Assembly (NCBI GenBank): GCA_905331475.1
Contig: CAJNYU010002723.1
Coordinates: 124,001 to 188,000 of the forward strand
Source of the DNA: Rotaria socialis
Taxonomy: Eukaryota; Rotifera; Eurotatoria; Philodinida; Philodinidae
Direction: 5' to 3'
DNA length: 64,000 nt
A program made the position numbers and the translations under genes. Shown piece after piece: positions 1 through 11,976 of the stretch. The notes under the pieces were generated by a model. That model saw nothing but the letters and a program-made list of their open reading frames with translations. It was not told the DNA's origin and made no database searches. Numbering within the stretch: position 1 is the first letter of the stretch; each line of letters opens with the position of its first letter.

Positions 1-2224
1 CTCGGTTATTGTTTTTCTTATTCTTACTATATCAGTCCTAATAAAGAAAACAATTTCTCATACACATCTTGAGTTGATGGCAACATTCTAGTATCATAGT
101 TTTGTTTTTGCGAAGTTATTTCACTGCCCACAAAAGATTATGCGCTACGATGGATGACGATGTGTATGATGTAGTTTGACGTACTAACAAGTTGCCAAAT
201 GCCTGTTTGTCTGCCTAACAGAGAAAGAGAAGAAAAAAAGAGAAGGAGAGACGAATAAGAGTGTAACTACACCGATTGATTTTTTTCCCGGCTCAATATT
301 ATTATTTGTAACAAAAAAGCAGTAGAAGCGAGAAAAAAGCGCTAGCGCAATGAAGTGTTCGTCATTGATGATGCAGTAACTTCATCATTCATACCATAAA
401 AAAAAAAAATAGGACACGAAACAAGAATGACACGAATATAATGGCAAGTACTGCGTTCTTTTATCTCTAAAAAAAAACAAAAGCGCTAAACAAACTTTGC
501 CCTTTTACTTTCATAGTTGTTCATTTGATACTTTGCATACAAAATTAACTCTGAGAACATTGTTAAGAATCGGATCATCGTTGAAATCAACTCTTGTTAT
601 TTTTTTTTTATATGTCTATATATAGCTAAACGAGATTCTTTGATATTGTTATACTATATTGTACTACGTAGTTAATTCGATAATGGCTTATTCCTTTCTG
701 GATAAAATCGAAAGATATAACATATGAATGATTAGTGATCCAATACAAAAACACAAAAGAATCGAAGAAAAAATATAAATACTACGATTCTTTGTCGGCA
801 AGACAGTAATTAATTTTTCCAATGTAATTCACTTTTGAATAAAAACAAAATACGTCATCCCAACTAAACAAGATACCAACACATACAATTATACACATTG
901 TTGGCATTATTATGTAAGACAATTATTATCAGAAGGTTAATTCAATGTTTATACTATTTTTCTTAAGAACTTGGCTTTGCATACATGAGTTTTTTATGAG
1001 TATGTCTCTGGTTAATAATATCTTAAATTAAGTGCCATGCGTGTTCAATATCTTCTTTATTTGATTGATCTATGAATACAAAAAAAAAACAGAATTGAGT
1101 TTATACGCAATCAAGATTAAAGCGTCCTTCTCTTTCATTCTTGTTACTAGCTCTTTCCTTCTTTTTATCGCTATTTACTGATCAATTATGGGTAGTTTTT
1201 TATTTTTTTCGTTTTTTCCTTCTACTACACGTATATCGTACAGGTGATGATATGCTCTTTCACGTCCCTGTTCTGTTCACTAGTTTACTTCAGCCTATAG
1301 GTAAAAGTATGCATGCATAAATAAATATACGTATACGAATACATACCAATCCGAACTGAATATATTACTCATCATTGCATCTTATTGTTTACAATATTTA
1401 TATTTCTTCGAATTACATTTATCCTTGATCTACACACATATTCAAACGTTATCTCGATGTGCCAATCGATGCAATCTTATATTTGATTTTATTGCAATAG
1501 TATTATAAGAACTGTCAATGAAAATAACTAATGATTAGTTAATAAAATATGAAGAGAAAATTTTCAGCGTCAAAATAAATAACAAGAAAATACTTTCGAT
1601 GGACCAAATTTGAAACTAGCCGAAAGAAGTAAGAAAACGAATGCATGAATAAAAGACAAGAAAAATATGGAACAGCAGTTCTTGGGTGAAAATACTCAGA
1701 TTCTTTTCATCTGAAGAAAAGAGAAAGAGCCCTCATACAGCTAAAACGCATAAAAATATTTTTCTTCTCATCACACTGTTTTTCTTTCTATGCGATTATA
1801 GCTTATAGAATAATGTGTATTTGTCATTGGTGTTTCAAAAATATATGTCGGCATCATTTATTCACATTTTAATGTGCTGCTTTTTTAAATTGCTTAAAAC
1901 AACATTTTCTGCGTCAACTAGCTAATCAGGTAGTTTGTTTTTTTTACCTTGAAAGGAAAATTATCATCTACTTCGACTTCAAACAATTTTTTGCTTTTTT
2001 TTTGCTTTTTATTGATACGTGTTCATACACGTGCAATATTGACTTCAGAACTATTCTATAGGCAAATACACTCACAAGTATATTTACGAAGTCATTTTTT
2101 ATTTTTTATTATAGAAATCGTTATTGACAAATCTTTAATTCAAATATATATTTTTGCTTTAAATCCTAGTTCTACATGACCTTTGCCTGCTCTTATTTCT
2201 AGACTTAAACATAATGATAATAAA
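1..2224. other. AT-rich intergenic region, no gene seen
   Basis: This stretch is very AT-rich with many short A and T runs. No open frame longer than about 75 codons looks coding, and no tRNA, repeat array or inverted repeat was recognised. The last part before 2225 is presumably the 5' region of the synaptotagmin-like gene. Confidence 0.6.
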
Positions 2225-3869
2225 ATGACACGCAATAAAACTGATCGAAATTATTCTTCATCTGCTTCGACAACAACCCATACAAGCTTTAATGATGATA
2301 CTTTTGCTAATTTACCTGACCTTTCCAAGTTAAAAGATAGTGAAAAGCAACATATTTTAAATGTTTTGGGACGCGATGAAAATCTACGCAGCAAACATTT
2401 ATCGCGTTTTATGTACGTAAATTATGAGATATTTATATATTACAATATATTCTTATGATTTAGGCAATTAAGAAAAGAAGTCAATGAACTTGAACAACAA
2501 ACTCAGTCAAAATCTTCATCTGCATGTGCTCGATGTCACACAGAATTCGGTTTCCTATTTAATACTGGTGCTATGTGTCCAAAATGTAGTGAGAGAGTTT
2601 GCAAGCAATGTAGACTTTTGTACAATGCCAATGATAGTGAATGGTTATGTCAATTGTGCTGTAAACAAATGTAGGCTACTAAAAACGAAAAAGATATTCC
2701 GACGCCGGGAATCGAACCCGGGCCTCCTGCGTGAAAGGCAGAAATCCTAACCACTAGACCACGTCGGACATGTCTATATGTTCAATAGAGAATTTTTTTG
2801 ATAATAATACTGATGCTATTGTTTTTAGGCAATTATTGAGCTATTCTGGCGAATGGATATATAGTAGTCGAAGTAATCTTCGTAAAGATTCATTAACAGC
2901 ATCAGAAATCGTACGCAAATCGCTGGTACCCTCAGTTTCCATTTCAAGTTAGATTTCTACATTGGTTTATTCTAATGAAATTTAGTATTGTTTTTTGTTT
3001 TTAATTTTAATTTTAATAGATCTACATGAAATATCGAGTTCGGATACTGAAACTGAAGATGCTATTGATTTATCTAGTAAAAGAAACTCATCGGATCAAC
3101 CAAATAAACCTAATCGAACAACTCTAAATAATACAATTGACCGAATGATTGTTCCAACTATAACAGACGAAGAAAAATTGAAATCGCTCAAACGAAATGC
3201 CCAAAAACGCTCCGTTACTGTTTCACCAACTCGACATATATCTCAACCACCTCGTGAATATATATCTACAAATACAATACGAGCTGGTTCATCAGACGAT
3301 TTAGATTCATTATTTGATCAATCAATAAATTATACAGATCGTACATCTTCATCTAGTGCCTTTTTGAATGCAAACGATAAATATAGAGACATAAGTTCAT
3401 CAACACCAAAACGAATTCTTTCATTATCAAAATTAAACAATCAAAACGATGAAATCAACAATAATCATATTAAAAGACGACCAGTAGATTGTGAATCTGT
3501 TACATCATCCGAATGGGGCGCAGACTCAGAAAGAGGTGAATCCATTGTACAACAACCGGAAACTTCAAAAACGCGTAAATAAAGACAATAAAAATAAAAA
3601 TATCCTCTTATATTATTTTCTAGATGGTTCAAAGCAAAGTTTATCATCGCGAATGCATCTTGGTGGTTCGATTCAAAGTTTACGCGATGTTGTAAATCGT
3701 ATTCAAAAGCATCATCTATCGGCATCACATAGATCAATAAATTCTCAAAAGAAACCTACATCTGATGTCCTAGATACAGTATCTTTATTAAAACAGGATG
3801 AACAAAAGTCTTACTCAGAACTATCAGATACAACATCTCTAAAAGTACCTGACGAACAAAATAAATCAA
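2225..3869 (+). CDS. Slp homology domain (Rab-binding, FYVE-like zinc finger) half of a synaptotagmin-like protein
   Basis: Five exons fit in phase: 2225-2412, 2464-2670, 2829-2947, 3020-3574 and 3624-3869. The N-terminus has a helix with the LTDLSKL/HIL style of a Rab-binding Slp homology domain (here NLPDLSKLKDSEKQHILNVL), then a cysteine-rich zinc finger with CARC, CPKC, CKQC and CQLC pairs, then the helix QLLSYSGEWIYSS that follows the finger in Slp/rabphilin proteins. The rest is Ser/Thr-rich and probably disordered. Known family role: Slp proteins bind GTP-loaded Rab27/Rab3 on secretory vesicles and dock them through C-terminal C2 domains. Introns 2 and 5 each contain a tRNA-Glu gene. 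The C2 half starts at 4681; I could not find an in-phase splice joining exon 5 to it, so this is either the front part of one gene or a separate SHD-only gene. ATG at 2225 is the first in-frame methionine. Confidence 0.75.
2697..2768 (-). tRNA. tRNA-Glu (UUC), inside intron 2 of the synaptotagmin-like gene, antisense
   Basis: On the minus strand the 72 bases fold as a full cloverleaf: acceptor stem TCCGACG/CGTCGGA, D arm with GTCTAGTGGTTAGGA, anticodon loop CTTTCAC giving anticodon UUC, and T arm GGGTTCGATTCCC with an A discriminator. The sequence is close to animal tRNA-Glu. A and B box promoters are intact, and runs of T just downstream on the minus strand (complement of 2681-2692) would terminate Pol III. 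It lies wholly within the 158-base intron 2671-2828 of the host gene. Confidence 0.95.
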
Positions 3870-3876
3870 GTATGTA

Positions 3877-3948
3877 TCCGACGTGGTCTAGTGGTTAGGA
3901 TTTCTGCCTTTCACGCAGGAGGCCCGGGTTCGATTCCCGGCGTCGGAA
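3877..3948 (+). tRNA. tRNA-Glu (UUC), six bases after a splice donor of the same host gene
   Basis: The 71 paired and loop bases are identical to the tRNA-Glu at 2697-2768, but in the opposite orientation. Acceptor stem, D arm, anticodon UUC, T arm and A discriminator are all intact. A run of eight T at 3952-3959 is a clear Pol III terminator. The gene begins only seven bases after the putative donor GTATGT at 3870, so host splicing and tRNA transcription share this sequence. Confidence 0.95.
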
Positions 3949-4680
3949 TGCCTTTTTTTTCATTTATTTCTCTATGAAAGATATTTTTTGCTTTGCGCCT
4001 AATGACATATCGATTAGGTATATTTAATAGACATTCTGAGTATTATCAGAACTACATACATGCAAAATAATGTATCGTATATTAACCATCTTTGGTCAAT
4101 ATTATTCAAGTTGCCAATATAGATTTTGTATCATTTTTTTGCTTATTAGAAAATATTTTACCGTAACTGATTGAATATGATTTTGCTTTTCGATATACAT
4201 AATGATAAAAATAGAACATATATTGGTGTTACCTAAATAGTAGTTATCAATATTCAAAAAAAAAGAAAAAACTTCAAACGATTTATCCATCGTCGTTATT
4301 ATAATATATAAATCATCAAGTTCATAAATACAAATATCTTCACCCCGCCGGATATTAATACTACATAAAAAGAAACAGCAACAAAAAAGAACATTTTTGA
4401 CAAAGCAATATTTTGTTAAAAAAAGCAAGTGGAAACGTGTCTATAATATGTTGTATATTGATCACACCGATGATAGGTGCTATGTGAATCATATGTTACG
4501 CTTGAATGAAGCTCGCTGAAGTGATAGCAATTACGCTTCTATAATGCATATGATGTGAGCAAAAATTCCGTCATTATTTATTACATAAAAAACAGCAACC
4601 ATAAAAAGAGATTCTAACTGTTTATTAGACATATTTTCATATATTCATGAGAAGCATTGACACGTTCCTATTGAAGCATC

Positions 4681-7600
4681 ATGGCGGAATTTTATTACCA
4701 TAAAAATGAACAACAAACTAAATTTTCCAATCAATCAACACCAGAACTATCGTCTGTTCATACAAAAAAAAATAAGAATTCTCCGCCTATGAAGAAAAAT
4801 TTAACTGATGATGACAATAATAATGAAATGCATAAAACTACCTCAACAACTCAAGCTGTTCCATATCGCGGATCAAAAACATCAGATCAACAACAGGCGA
4901 CATATAATCAAGTTTCCCGCACATTGGTTGATCAACTGTCATTAACAGAATCGTCAAATATGAATATTATTGTCAATCAGTCCAATCAAACGCTATCAAG
5001 TTGCACTGATAAGAATAGTAATAAAGATGAATTATCAACAATTAATGACGAGCCAAAAAACTCAATAACAAAACTAATAAAAAGAAATAAGCCAATAACC
5101 AAACCTAATTTACGTCGACAAGCTAATATAAAAGACAATTCAATATTAAATGAACCATCGAATGCTCAAATATCGGTAAATCATTACAAAACTAAATCTG
5201 ATAAAGCCAAAATACCAATTAAAAGAACTGAAAAAACAATACCTATTTTCATTCCACCAAAAAAGTCATCAACATCATTATATCCTTTTTCTGCCTCTCC
5301 ATTAGATGATTCACTTCAAAATAGACAAAAATCTTGTTTCAAACAACCAAATAAATTTGCTGAAAATAATAATTCGCTATCAAATACAAATTGGACAGAA
5401 GCTCTATCAACAAATCTATTACGTACTCGTATGCAATCATTGGGTAGTTCATATGATGAAAATTCAACTGATGAAAGTGATGATGAAAGTTTATTCATAC
5501 GACATTCAAAATCTAAAATCATAGATCAACAAGTCAATTCCTTTATGCTACTGAATATCAATATTCCATCCGCCATATTCATTACTGATCCATATGGACA
5601 TTCATATAAATTTAATCCAGATACTGATACACAAGAAATCTATGATTGTGAAGAACAAAGTTTTGATAACGATTCGAAATTAACTGTTATAAGTTCATTG
5701 AGCTCAAATAATTCATATGATACTTGTTCACCATCCGAAATTGTAAGCAATACATCAATAGCATTACCGTCTCTCGAAAAGCATAGATTACATAGTATTG
5801 GCGAAGAAGAAGAAGATGGTGATCAAAATTCTTCGAAAGAATTTAATCGTAATGAAGTATCGAATCGAGCACGTGAAACAACATCAAACAAAGAAAAAAA
5901 TAAAGATGATAGTGATGCAACGAAGGTTGACACTGATAAAGATTTGCTTGGCAGACGTTGGAGCGATGGAAATACTGACGATGAAAAATTACAAATTACA
6001 ACATCAATAGTAAAAGCATCATGTTCAACCTCCATAGCAAAAGCACCAAGTGCAACATCTATAACGAAACAAACAGTAAATTCACCAGTTAAATTATCTT
6101 TAAAAAAATATCTTCTTATGAAATTACATTTGGCATCATCAAGTAAAGATGATGAGTCGAATATGCCATCGCAAACAATAAATCCACCAAAAAGGCGTCT
6201 AGTACGCCGTGCAGCGGACAAAACACGTTATCAAACTCATTAAAACATTCTCGCCTCGTCCCTCGCTCTCTGCTTGTTGTATTTTATTCCCTTTAGCAAT
6301 ATAAATTGACTTTTTCAGTTTTTTTTCTATTCTAAATTTTTGTGATGTACATTTATTTAGATTCTCGCACAAAACTATCAACAATTTCACATTCTAAGTC
6401 AAATAATAGTATTCATGAATCTTCAAGCACTCTCACAGCAAAAGAACCTATGCAAACAGAAGAATCAATCAATGATAGTACTCAATCAACAAATAATGCT
6501 TACCGTTACAGTAAAAATAATAATAATAAACCAACCAAAGGAGGAACACTTGGAAGTGTTGGAAATCTTGATACAATTGATAGCAATGATGATGATGATA
6601 ATGATGATGATGATGATATTGATGGGAAATTTGAAAAAGCTAAATTAGTAAGTTCATAAAACAAAGAAATATTTGAGAATCATTTTTCAATAATCAATGA
6701 TTAAATTCGTAAAATCATGAAACATGTTAAACTCTAGGGCTTAGGTAATCGTACAGCGTCCTGTATGGATATACGTGTAAGTTTGTACTGCATACTTACT
6801 TCGCCTTTTGATGCTTTTTAATACTCATGAAAATGATTTCTTTTTCGTTTTTTAATTTTTTCTCTATAAAACGTCTTGATTTTAGGGTTCACAAACAAGT
6901 ATAAATAGTGCATTCAGCGAAAAAAAAGCTCGGTATGATCTCGACATATCTGGTACTATTGAACTAAAATTAACATATGCACTAACAACAGGTGCATTAG
7001 ATGTTACAATACAAAAATGTTCAAATTTAGCTAAAGCAAAAAGAGGCCAATCTTCTGATCCGTATGGAGTTGATTTTGCATCTATAAATTAATCATTCAT
7101 AATAATGCTATATTTTATTTAGTTACGTTAAACTTTATTTACTACCTGATCGATCAAAAAATGGAAAACGTAGAACATTAAGCAAAAAGAATACTGTTGA
7201 TCCAGTTTATAACCAAAAATTTCGTGTAAGATTTTTTATTTACTTTTTTTTTTTTTTTTATAATAGAATTTTCAAAGAATATGATTTATTTTCATAAATA
7301 GTATCATGCAACTAAACAAGAATTAGAAACTCGTGTCTTATGGATATCAGTATGGAGTGAATCAATACTCGGACTAAATACTTTTCTCGGCGAAATAAAT
7401 TTGCCATTGACTGGCTGTACGTTTGATAGAAGTGAAGAATATCCATTATTAGCACAAAAAAAGAAAAATGATGTAAAATTCTTTCGTTGTTATAACAGTA
7501 CATTTATTTTATATTGCTTTGTATATAGTTAAAACCAATGCTGGAGCCAACATTGGATCCTGGTGAAATTACATTTCAACTAACATTTATAGAAAATCAA

Positions 7601-8088
7601 AGAAGTAAAGACATTGGAACATTACAAATACATTACATACAAGCAAAAGCAATTTTTTTTGGTAAAAATTTGCCTGACGTGTTTTGCAAAGGGTAAAAGC
7701 TTACTGTTTTTTTTCACATTATTTTTACTTTAAAAATCTATTTAATTTAAGTTTACTAATGCCTGATAAAATTAAAAAAAAGATTCCAGGAACACGCAAA
7801 GGTCCAACACCTAAATGGGATGTGCCTCTACGATGGGATGGTGTACGTCTTGATAATCTAGAAAATTCATCTATCGAAATAAGTGTTTGGTGTCAAGAGA
7901 GCTTTCGAAAACATATGTTTGGTTTCGTACGTCTTAATCTTTCCGCAGGGCATTTTGCAAATAAAGCAGTTGACTGGTTGGATGCAACAAAATTTGAAAA
8001 GACAGCTTGGGAAAGATTTATTGATAGACCAACAATCCTACATACTATTACACTTCCATTACGACCCCCAACGACTCGGTCTAAGTAA
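4681..8088 (+). CDS. Tandem C2-domain half of a synaptotagmin-like protein
   Basis: A long first exon from ATG 4681 to about 6230 (donor not resolved) encodes a Ser/Asn/Lys-rich, probably disordered segment. Then follow exons 6361-6647 (ends in an Asp-rich run), 6738-6776, 6886-7061, 7123-7225, 7302-7472, 7529-7692 and 7752-8088, all in phase. The first C2 domain runs from about 6950 to 7472 (ELKLTYALTTGALDVTIQKC, then SDPYVKLYLLPDRSKNGKRRT); the second from about 7570 to the stop (GTLQIHYIQAKAI, then LLMPDK, TPKWDVPL). This C2A-C2B order and spacing matches Slp/bitesize and synaptotagmin C-termini, which bind phospholipid at the plasma membrane. With the upstream zinc-finger half it would make a complete synaptotagmin-like protein. 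Whether they form one transcript is not shown; ATG 4681 could be an internal promoter start. Confidence 0.8.
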
Positions 8089-9226
8089 TCTGCTGAACGT
8101 TCATAACCAGTGCTTTATTATTATAATGACTAGTACCGAAAGTGGACATATCGGTTAAGGATCTCAAAAACAAAAGAATATTCTATTTGTTCTCCTTTTT
8201 TTATGTGCTTATCATTCAAGAAGGTGCTCTCATTTTTTTGTAAAGAATAATATAAACGTTTCTCTAGTTTAAATTGTCCGAAAACTTCGCTATCTATTGA
8301 ACTTACTCTTGTTGTTATTCATAAGTTATTTTTACACTACTATTGCTATCATTGATGAGCTTGTAAGCTTGATTATCTAAAATGAAAGAAAAAAAAAAGC
8401 TTTATACTTACTCGATAAATAAGGTTTTTTTGTGGCTATACTATTATTTGTTGTATTTTATATCGAGTCTCTTGATTATGCTGTTAGTAATCATTAGAAT
8501 AACGCATGTCTAGTTTTATACTGATATTTGAGTGCAAATCGGATGTGATGTAAAGAAACCTCTTTACTTGTGCTCAAAGAATGAAAAGCATCATATCTTT
8601 GTAAAGAAGCTCTAAATTTGATTTTGAATCTATGTAGTATGATCTGATCTACTGCGACGATATAGAGAAATGATTTTGATTCAAGAGCAAACAATTAAAC
8701 AAAAATTTCTACATTTTCTTGATGTGTAATTATATTTTGCGCAATGAATACAGTGTGAAGTTCTCACATTTTCTTTTCTATCACATATGTTGCATAAAAA
8801 CGCACGAAATCATTCAAAAGCTTAAAAAATAGTGACGATCAGTTCAACAATTAATCGCATCACAATCGATTCTCTTTCATGATTAAAATTAAATAGAAGG
8901 TGCCCGCATGATCTACTTTCTAGCGACATCTTTCAATCATATTTATTTGCTTTATAATAATTTTCAACAGTCAAAATAATTTTAATTTTTTATTATATTT
9001 TAGCGTACTAATTCATGTACTGAAATAGTATTGGCTAAGATTCTAATTTGACATGACTCATGAGTGAGACACTATCTATATCTATAGTTTCAAATGATTA
9101 ATTCAGATACTACATATTTTCTGTTTTCTTTGACTAATATTTTATACTGTCACGATCTTTGCAACTATCTAATTTGGTAGATTTTACTTTTACGTGTAAT
9201 TAAATCATCGATTATATTGGTTGACC
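8089..9226. other. Intergenic region, nothing recognised
   Basis: AT-rich sequence between the C2 gene and CHMP2. It should hold the 3' UTR of the first and the promoter of the second. No coding frame, repeat or RNA gene was recognised. Confidence 0.5.
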
Positions 9227-10123
9227 ATGGAAAAACTGAAAGAATTATTCCATACAAAGACGCCAAAAGAAATAATGCAAGAAAATAAACGAGCGATTCG
9301 AAGTGCTAGACGTGAACTTGAACGTGAAAAAAATCGTTTAAATAACGAGAAAACACGAAATGAGAATGAAATTCGTAAATTGGCAGCTAAAGGCGAACAG
9401 GTAAATTTTTATTGAAATTGACATTATTAATCATTTCAAGTTGTTTTATCAATTAGAAAGCCTTGCGGTCATATGCCAAAAATATTGTTAGTCAGAGAAA
9501 TCAAATAAATAAATTAGGTACTATGGATGCAACATTGTCAACACTTGAATCGGAAGCATCGTCAATGAATGCTCAAATGACTTTAGCTAATGTAATGGTT
9601 AAAACAACAAAAACATTAGCAAGATTAAATCGAATGGTTAGTTTTTATAGTTTTATTTCTCTTTAATATTGAATTTTTCAATATTTCTTTATTCAGATGC
9701 CATTACAAGATTTTCAAAAAACCATGCAAATGTTTCAGCAAAATATGACTGCTAATGAAATAAAACAAGAGTTAATCCGTGATGCTATGGATGGTGCATT
9801 TGAAGGAGATGAAGATGAAGAAGAAACGTAAGAAGAAAAAATGTCAAAAAGAAATATTCTATTTAATCTGCATTGATATTTTTAGTGATCAACTTGTCGA
9901 TCAAGTACTCAATGAACTTAATATCAATGTTGCTAATCAAATACCTGGTAAGTTATATCATATAATATAGTACAGAACTGATTGATTGATTTTTGTTGTA
10001 GCCGCACAAAATGGCGCCTTAACAGGTCGTGTAGCTAATCCTGGTCAAGGACAACAAGCACAAGCAATATCAACTGCTGATGCTGATTTAGAAGCCCGTT
10101 TAGATGCTTTACGACGAAATTAA
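9227..10123 (+). CDS. CHMP2: Charged multivesicular body protein 2 (ESCRT-III, Vps2 family)
   Basis: Five exons, 9227-9400, 9457-9636, 9697-9827, 9886-9947 and 10002-10123, give a 222-residue protein, the usual CHMP2A length. It has the basic, highly charged helical N-terminal half (RAIRSARRELEREKNRLNNEK), a hinge with KTTKTLARLNR, and an acidic C-terminal half (EGDEDEEETDQLVDQVLNEL). It ends in DLEARLDALRRN, which matches the MIM1 motif that binds the MIT domain of VPS4. In the family, CHMP2 joins CHMP3/4 filaments on endosomes and at membrane scission sites and recruits VPS4 for disassembly. The C-terminus looks more like CHMP2A than CHMP2B, but the middle is intermediate. The ATG at 9227 (context ACCATGG) is the obvious start. 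Confidence 0.93.
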
Positions 10124-10233
10124 GTGATTATTATTTGTATAGACCATTATTCTTATTAAGACTCTAATGTACCGTCACTTTGTCGTTAATTTTCCTTTAG
10201 CCAGTTTACTTATTTTGTTGTTCTTTTGTCTAT

Positions 10234-10259
10234 TATATATATATATATATATATATATA
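10234..10259. repeat. (AT)n microsatellite
   Basis: A pure alternating AT run of about 13 units lies roughly 110 bases after the CHMP2 stop, in its probable 3' UTR or just past it. Confidence 0.9.
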
Positions 10260-11976
10260 AATATACATATGAGATTTTTCTTGTCTATAATTCTACTCTA
10301 TTAAAAAGAAAAAAAAGCGATATAAATATATGTGTAATGTATCTGAATTTTTTTCTTGTATGAAATCTAAGTAGATATCATTAACATGAATAATCGAAAC
10401 ATAATTGTCATTAAAATAATATCTGTCAATAGCGCGAATGGTACATGTAAAAATGAAATGTTTCATATTGATGAAGTTTTAATTGTCATTGACTTGTGTG
10501 TTACGTTGGGTTATTCAAGAAATATGATGATTGAAGGGAAAAACCTGCATGGTTACATGTGTAAAGATATTTGTCTTTATTGATGTTTGTTAACGTACTA
10601 ACTAGACAAAGGGAAGAATTTTATTGAAATAGAAAAGTGTCTTTAGTTTCAGTTTGCCATCATATAGTATTGAAATTATATTGTTTCTTTTAGTTTTTCA
10701 GAGAAAAATTACCAACGATACGACTATGGTAGTTGTGATGATTAAAATAATCACTGGTTTATTTGATGTGACTATTTGAATAGTTATAATGAACCCATTC
10801 AACGAGAAAATGTCTCTCTCTACTACGCAATGATACCTATGTTTCTGATGAATTAGGAATATAAATGATTTATGTACGATTCGATTGCTCTATACTAAAA
10901 GAGCGTAATGCGAGCTCATTTTTCAAGATAAAATATATAGTTGATGAATAAGTAAGAATAAGACTTTATTGATACCAATGTGAATTTAAAAGTAGGAATG
11001 CAAGTTGTATTAGAAGATTGGAAAAGGCTAAAATTTTCATTATTATTGAAATATCTAAGCATCGAAAAATATTCATTTCAACTGTCGAGACAGAATATCT
11101 TGAGAGAGAACACTTATTATAATGATCTTTACACTATTTATTAACGTCATTTTTCAGTATAATCATAACATTTTATGCTACTTTATAAAAAGCAAGAGTG
11201 AAATTTACAAGAAACTGTTTTATTATCTTTCACTGTAAATCTAGTCAAACGAATGAATTAATCATCTTGATTTACATTTGAAACATCTTGTTAATAGATA
11301 GTTATCATAGAGATATTAACTTTACATGATAAGACATGTTTCTCACTGTTCATAGTAAAAATAAAAAAGAAGATAGATGAGTGTTGGAATTGGACGTACT
11401 TTATAATGTAATATTCGAAATTGGACATTCAGAAATTGCAAAGAAAATAATACATAAATGATTCTCTTAGCATTATCTGTATTGTCTATTTTTTCTAAAT
11501 AGAAATTCTATGTAAGGTCTTGATCTTTGCAAATTAGTCAGAATAACCATATTACTAGTATCTATTTAATTTACTTAGGGACAGAGATAGATTCAATATT
11601 TTTAATAAGTTTATATAGACTATCAATCATTCATAATAGGTAAATCAGTACTCATCAATCAAAGAATAACAAAATAAAAAATCTTTATTTAAAAATACGA
11701 ATGTTTGTTAGTATTATCAATTACAAGTTATAAAAATACTTGTTTCCGCAGTACTCATAATTGGATTGTATCTTATACTATTTCTTTATGTAATTGAATT
11801 AGATAATTATCTTAATTTATCAGATAGAATCAATAGTCTTGATGAGAATTCAAAAAGTAATTTCAGTGTTAATCATTGTTTCAACTATGAGCACTTTGTT
11901 TTATAGAATCTTAAAAATAAATACCTTTTAAGAAAGAAAGAATATAGAAAACGAGAAGTTCAGCATAAAAATTGTT
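10260..11976. other. Intergenic region, nothing recognised
   Basis: About 1.7 kb of AT-rich sequence between the convergent 3' ends of CHMP2 (+) and the NHL-repeat gene (-). The few short open frames have no coding character. Confidence 0.5.

Noticed and set aside
1949..2179. Open frame of 76 codons before the synaptotagmin-like gene
   Set aside because: Composed of Phe/Leu/Ile runs from T-rich DNA, no motif, and no ATG-based context; treated as noise.
10386..10583. 65-codon frame after CHMP2
   Set aside because: No coding character or neighbouring exons, and it lies in AT-rich spacer.
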